From positions 1-9,100 of the forward strand of contig QHVD01000327.1 in the NCBI GenBank assembly GCA_003222235.1: a DNA stretch of 9,100 nucleotides. Reading direction: 5' to 3'. Positions 6,680 to 9,100 of this stretch are shown piece after piece. Each line of letters begins with the position of its first letter. The first letter of the stretch is position 1. Under the pieces are notes generated by a model. It was not told the DNA's origin. It searched no databases and worked only from the letters and a program-made list of their open reading frames with translations. A program made the translations under genes and the position numbers. The stretch is from Gemmatimonadota bacterium (GTDB lineage Bacteria; Gemmatimonadota; Gemmatimonadetes; Gemmatimonadales; GWC2-71-9).

Positions 6680-8309
6680 CGTGTCCCTTGTCCTTACCGC
6701 CATGGTCATCGTCATCCTTACCGTGGTGCTTACCGTCATGCTTATGGGCTTGCTGAGGGGCCAAGGCGTCGCTGACCCAATCCTCGATGACGCTCGCGAC
6801 GGCGAGGTTGTTCGCACCCAACATCATCATGTGGGTGGTGCCGTCGAAAGCCGAAGCGTCCAAGCTGTCCAGCTGGATGTACTCCGCCTTGGCGCTGCCC
6901 ATGCCAGCCGCCCGCCGACCATTGATCGATACAGCCCAGCCCGGATTCGTTGCCGCCTCACCAACGGCGCTGTCGGCGCACACCGCGCTTCTGGCCGTAT
7001 AGTCCCCCTTCAAGGCCAGATAGGCGATGTTGTCGAAATCCGCCGCCGTGAGTCCGGCGCCCGCGAACGAGCACGATCCCTCGATGGTGACGAGGGCCTT
7101 AAGCATATTGAGATGCCCCCGTTCCTTCAGGAACCGGGCCATGTGATGCCCCATGGCGCCCGATTGTGAGTGCGTGGCCACGACTGCTCCCCCGAGCTTT
7201 TCGACCAGCAGCGCCAGGTCGAAGGGCGTCCACGTGTTGGCGGGAGTCACGATGTGGCGGTCCATGGTCGCGCTGCCGTTGTCGCAGGTGGGACAAATCG
7301 AGCTCGGCAGCGTGACCTCGCCGTTCGGGACCAGCTGCTTGTAGTAGTTCAGCTCGTAGTAGCTCGTGGGCTGCGGCACGGTATTGGACCCCAGGCCTGC
7401 GCCCGCTTGGGTCGACGGTCCCGCCGGCCCCCCGTGTACGACCGGCGCGCCGTTCGCCGCAAGATCCGGCCCCAGCGTATAGGGTAGGGTCGACGCCAGG
7501 GCCTCGGTAGGATATGCCGGCTGGTCGATCGTCCCGATCGGGAAGATGACGGGGTAGAGGCACGCCCCGGGACGGGTCAGGCACAGTGGATCCCCGGTTG
7601 GTGTTCCATTCAGCGAGTTCGGCCCGTGCTGCATCAGCTGGGCGCCGGCGGTCATGATATTCGTGGGAGGGGTCTGGCCCGCCGGATACAGGAACCCGAA
7701 CCACGCCGTCCAGGCGCCGTTGCTGGTGATCCGGCCGAAGCTCGGGATCAAGGCCTCGCCGCCGGCGATGTCACCGGCGATGAACCGGGCCTCTCCCTCG
7801 TGGATCACGGACTCGTCGAATCCGGAGCGTCCGCGTCCCGCCTGATCGACCACGTACACTGGGAACCCGTGGCGCACGAAATAGGGCTCCCAGCCCTCCC
7901 GCCCGTCCGGCGTCGACTCGAGACACGCCCCCGTGTGGGTGGACCCGTGCACCATGATGACCGGCCACTTCCCTTCCCTAGTCTGGTCCGGGCTCCAGCC
8001 TTCCGGGATTTGGAACTGCACGTACATCTGGCCGATCATGATTTGGTTCGCGGCGGTTCCGTTCGTCGCGGGCGTGGCCGACGCCGCGTAGTTCGTGACC
8101 TTCGGCACCCCACCGATGTAGAAGCTGCCCTGGTCCTGGATATGCAGCGGTGCGGTGAGGAAGCCTCTCGACGTCCGGCCACCGCCGTGGTCCTTGTCCT
8201 TGTCCTTGTCGTGCTTCTGCGCTGCAGCGCCCGTCGCCAGCGCGACGAGCAACACCGTGGTGGACAGACAGCAGTCCACTCGGCTGATGAAGCGATTGTC
8301 GCCTATCAC
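6663..8309 (-). CDS. Secreted alpha/beta hydrolase, esterase-713-like, with H/K/D/G-only ends
   Basis: This 548-residue exported enzyme is likely a carboxylesterase; its substrate is unknown. Residues 1-30 form a Sec signal peptide (hydrophobic STTVLLVALATGAAA). Core motifs match, from memory, the Alcaligenes esterase 713 type: MVHGSTHTGA (119-128, oxyanion region), VVDQAGRGRSG (153-163), ATHSQSG with nucleophile Ser381, TIEGS with Glu410 as likely acid, and GTTHMMML with His493. The nucleophile elbow is THSQSG, not a classical GxSxG. About 120 residues of Pro/Gly-rich sequence between the GRGRS and HSQSG motifs (roughly 218-315) look like an extra cap insertion. The mature protein starts with a K/H/D/G stretch (32-44) and ends with a 27-residue tail of only H, K, D and G (522-548). 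The GTG start has AAAGGAGG (8315-8322) five bases upstream. It lies first in a probable operon with gspJIK, suggesting it is T2SS cargo. Confidence 0.85.
   Translation of the reverse strand: MIGDNRFISRVDCCLSTTVLLVALATGAAAQKHDKDKDKDHGGGRTSRGFLTAPLHIQDQGSFYIGGVPKVTNYAASATPATNGTAANQIMIGQMYVQFQIPEGWSPDQTREGKWPVIMVHGSTHTGACLESTPDGREGWEPYFVRHGFPVYVVDQAGRGRSGFDESVIHEGEARFIAGDIAGGEALIPSFGRITSNGAWTAWFGFLYPAGQTPPTNIMTAGAQLMQHGPNSLNGTPTGDPLCLTRPGACLYPVIFPIGTIDQPAYPTEALASTLPYTLGPDLAANGAPVVHGGPAGPSTQAGAGLGSNTVPQPTSYYELNYYKQLVPNGEVTLPSSICPTCDNGSATMDRHIVTPANTWTPFDLALLVEKLGGAVVATHSQSGAMGHHMARFLKERGHLNMLKALVTIEGSCSFAGAGLTAADFDNIAYLALKGDYTARSAVCADSAVGEAATNPGWAVSINGRRAAGMGSAKAEYIQLDSLDASAFDGTTHMMMLGANNLAVASVIEDWVSDALAPQQAHKHDGKHHGKDDDDHGGKDKGHGGKGH
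6666..6746 (-). repeat. Low-complexity His/Lys/Asp/Gly tail of the hydrolase
   Basis: This stretch encodes residues 522-548, made of 7 His, 6 Lys, 6 Asp and 8 Gly and nothing else. The DNA is purine-rich on the coding strand, with GGTAAG occurring three times and runs such as AAGGAC. Such composition could bind divalent metal or act as a flexible surface tag; neither is shown by the sequence. The end of this stretch also carries the probable start and ribosome site of gspJ. Confidence 0.85.
8178..8216 (-). repeat. Low-complexity Lys/Asp/His/Gly segment at the mature N-terminus of the hydrolase
   Basis: This stretch encodes residues 32-44, immediately after the predicted signal peptide, and uses only K, H, D and G. 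The DNA contains a GACAAG hexamer repeated three times in tandem and ends GACCACGGCGGTGGC. It mirrors the composition of the C-terminal tail. The short tandem repeat is a candidate for slippage-driven length change. Confidence 0.85.
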
Positions 8310-8314
8310 AACAT

Positions 8315-8322
8315 CCTCCTTT
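8315..8322 (-). promoter_or_regulatory. Strong Shine-Dalgarno of the hydrolase
   Basis: AAAGGAGG on the - strand lies five bases before the GTG at 8309. It fixes that GTG as the start, because an ATG overlapping the site is followed after one codon by a stop. It is the strongest ribosome site on the - strand of this window and predicts high translation of the enzyme relative to the coupled pseudopilin genes. Confidence 0.8.
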
Positions 8323-8530
8323 TATTGGGTGGGTGGTGGGATGGATCGTTGCCGGGTGACTCGCATTGCGAACTCATGGTGCCGGTTATACGCCTGGCTG
8401 TTGACGCGCGAGGCAAATATATGGGGGATGTCGGGCCTTGACGAGCGCCGCGACGGCTCGTATTTGGCAACTACGCGACACCGCGGCAGTGCGATGGATG
8501 TTGACCGCAGGGACCGGCGCTTCTACCGAG

Positions 8531-8536
8531 AGGAGG
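8531..8536 (+). promoter_or_regulatory. Strong Shine-Dalgarno of the amidohydrolase
   Basis: AGGAGG, within GAGAGGAGG, lies six bases before the ATG at 8543. It supports that start, which gives a Tat signal peptide with a long n-region. Confidence 0.8.
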
Positions 8537-8542
8537 ACCACA

Positions 8543-9100
8543 ATGAGGCAAGGCAGCTCGACTCCCGAAACGCCTGTGACGCCCGAGCGCGAGGCGGAGT
8601 CCTGCGCGCCGGGTGGGAAGTCACGCCGCGACTTTCTCAAGTCGAGCGCCCTTGGGCTTGCCGCCGCCGCGCTCGCCCCCGGGAGGCTCACCGACGAAGC
8701 CGCGCCAGCAGAGGCCACGACCGTCGTTCATGGCCACGGGAAGAAGCGGATCTTGCTGAAGGACGGCATTGTGCTCAGCCTGGACCCCAAGGTGGGCGAC
8801 TTTGAAAAGGCTGACGTGCTGATCGAGGGGAAGAAGATCGTCGCGGTCGGGCCGGGTCTCGCGCACGGGGGGGGTGAGCGGATCGACTGTTCCGGCGCGA
8901 TCGTCATGCCCGGCTTCATCAGCACGCACAATCACCAGTACGAGTGCTTGCAGCGAAGCATCATCCCCGATGGCATCATCGTCTTTGCAGGCAACGCGCA
9001 GCAGCAGTCGACGGCCTGGCCGTACGAAGCCTACGGGACGGTCGTGCAGAGCATCTGGACCGCGGGCCGGCTCCCGAATCCCGCGGCCCCAGGCACCTTC
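8543..9100 (+). CDS. Tat-exported amidohydrolase-family protein, N-terminal part
   Basis: The first 186 codons are present, and the frame is open to the window end with no stop. A twin-arginine signal is clear: SRRDFLKSS (27-35) followed by the hydrophobic stretch ALGLAAAALAP, so the protein is exported folded. The mature part starts with the small beta-sandwich typical of composite-domain amidohydrolases (ILLKDGIVLSLD, then VLIEGKKIVAVGP). The first metal-binding motif follows, MPGFISTHNHQYECLQR, with His129 and His131 as the HxH pair. This resembles the TrzA/AtzA, cytosine or guanine deaminase and chlorohydrolase branch, which hydrolyses C-N or C-Cl bonds on ring substrates using a metal. 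The specific substrate cannot be read, because the remaining metal ligands lie beyond the window. It is divergent from the secreted esterase and may share regulation with it. Confidence 0.85.
   Translation, partial: MRQGSSTPETPVTPEREAESCAPGGKSRRDFLKSSALGLAAAALAPGRLTDEAAPAEATTVVHGHGKKRILLKDGIVLSLDPKVGDFEKADVLIEGKKIVAVGPGLAHGGGERIDCSGAIVMPGFISTHNHQYECLQRSIIPDGIIVFAGNAQQQSTAWPYEAYGTVVQSIWTAGRLPNPAAPGTF

Larger units (their letters stand above)
8310..8542. promoter_or_regulatory. Divergent intergenic region between hydrolase and amidohydrolase
   Basis: These 233 bases contain no convincing gene and must hold the start signals of both divergent genes. For the hydrolase, TATAAC on the - strand (8390-8385) is a possible -10, with TTGCCT (8416-8411) as a poor, 20-base-spaced -35. 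For the amidohydrolase, TATATG (8418-8423) is a possible -10 in a locally AT-rich patch, without a good -35. Both are weak matches, and a lineage-specific promoter may differ. A G-rich patch (8327-8344) sits just upstream of the hydrolase ribosome site. A short dyad ACGAGC/GCTCGT (8441-8461) has no T-tract and could be an operator or chance. Confidence 0.4.

Noticed and set aside
6680..6817. Upstream extension of gspJ to an earlier ATG
   Set aside because: The extension is a frame-shifted reading of the hydrolase tail (MTVSTTVRMTMTM). The pseudopilin leader is complete with a start near 6679.
8401..8406. TTGACG as the -35 of the amidohydrolase promoter
   Set aside because: The nearest -10-like sequence (8418-8423) is only 11 bases away, and nothing -10-like lies at the normal spacing.
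8441..8461. ACGAGC/GCTCGT dyad as a rho-independent terminator
   Set aside because: The stem is six base pairs with a nine-base loop and no T-tract, and no gene ends nearby. It is probably chance or at most an operator.
8155..8805. 216-codon + strand frame spanning the intergenic region and parts of both exported hydrolases
   Set aside because: It overlaps the antisense strand of the esterase signal region and the out-of-frame start of the amidohydrolase. Its sequence has no domain, and the two real genes have strong ribosome sites.
1..9100. CRISPR arrays, tRNA or rRNA genes, insertion sequences
   Set aside because: No repeat-spacer pattern, no tRNA-like cloverleaf or rRNA sequence, and no transposase was seen in reading both strands.

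Overview
The window is high-GC DNA from a Gram-negative, two-membrane bacterium, since it encodes an outer-membrane secretin and periplasm-facing type II secretion system (T2SS) parts. The strong GC bias and a CGCAGAG-type intergenic repeat would fit Gemmatimonadota or a similar soil lineage. That placement is a weak inference, and no taxonomic marker gene is present.

Left half, + strand (1-4750): the tail of a gspC-like gene, then complete gspD (secretin), gspE (assembly ATPase) and gspF (inner-membrane platform). Each gene overlaps the next by 4 bases (ATGA or GTGA), which indicates one translationally coupled operon. A 119-bp gap follows. It holds an imperfect inverted repeat in which each arm is three 9-bp units with a CGCAGAG or CGCGGAG core. 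The repeat lies between convergent operons and may act as a bidirectional terminator.

Right half, - strand (8309 down to 4870): a secreted esterase-713-like alpha/beta hydrolase, then gspJ, gspI and gspK, the minor pseudopilins that form the T2SS pseudopilus tip. The hydrolase and gspJ probably overlap by 17 bases, so the enzyme and the pseudopilins appear to share a transcript. The hydrolase is therefore a strong candidate cargo of this T2SS. Its mature form begins and ends with segments made only of His, Lys, Asp and Gly.

Right edge (8543-9100, + strand): the 5' part of a Tat-exported amidohydrolase, divergent from the esterase across a 233-bp gap and cut by the window end. gspG, gspH, gspL and gspM are not in the window.

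Reading: this is a split T2SS locus (C-D-E-F converging on J-I-K) with a built-in exported esterase and a neighbouring exported metal-dependent hydrolase. The secretion genes are conventional. The unusual parts are the esterase-pseudopilin operon, the low-complexity ends of the esterase, and the repeat at the convergence point.
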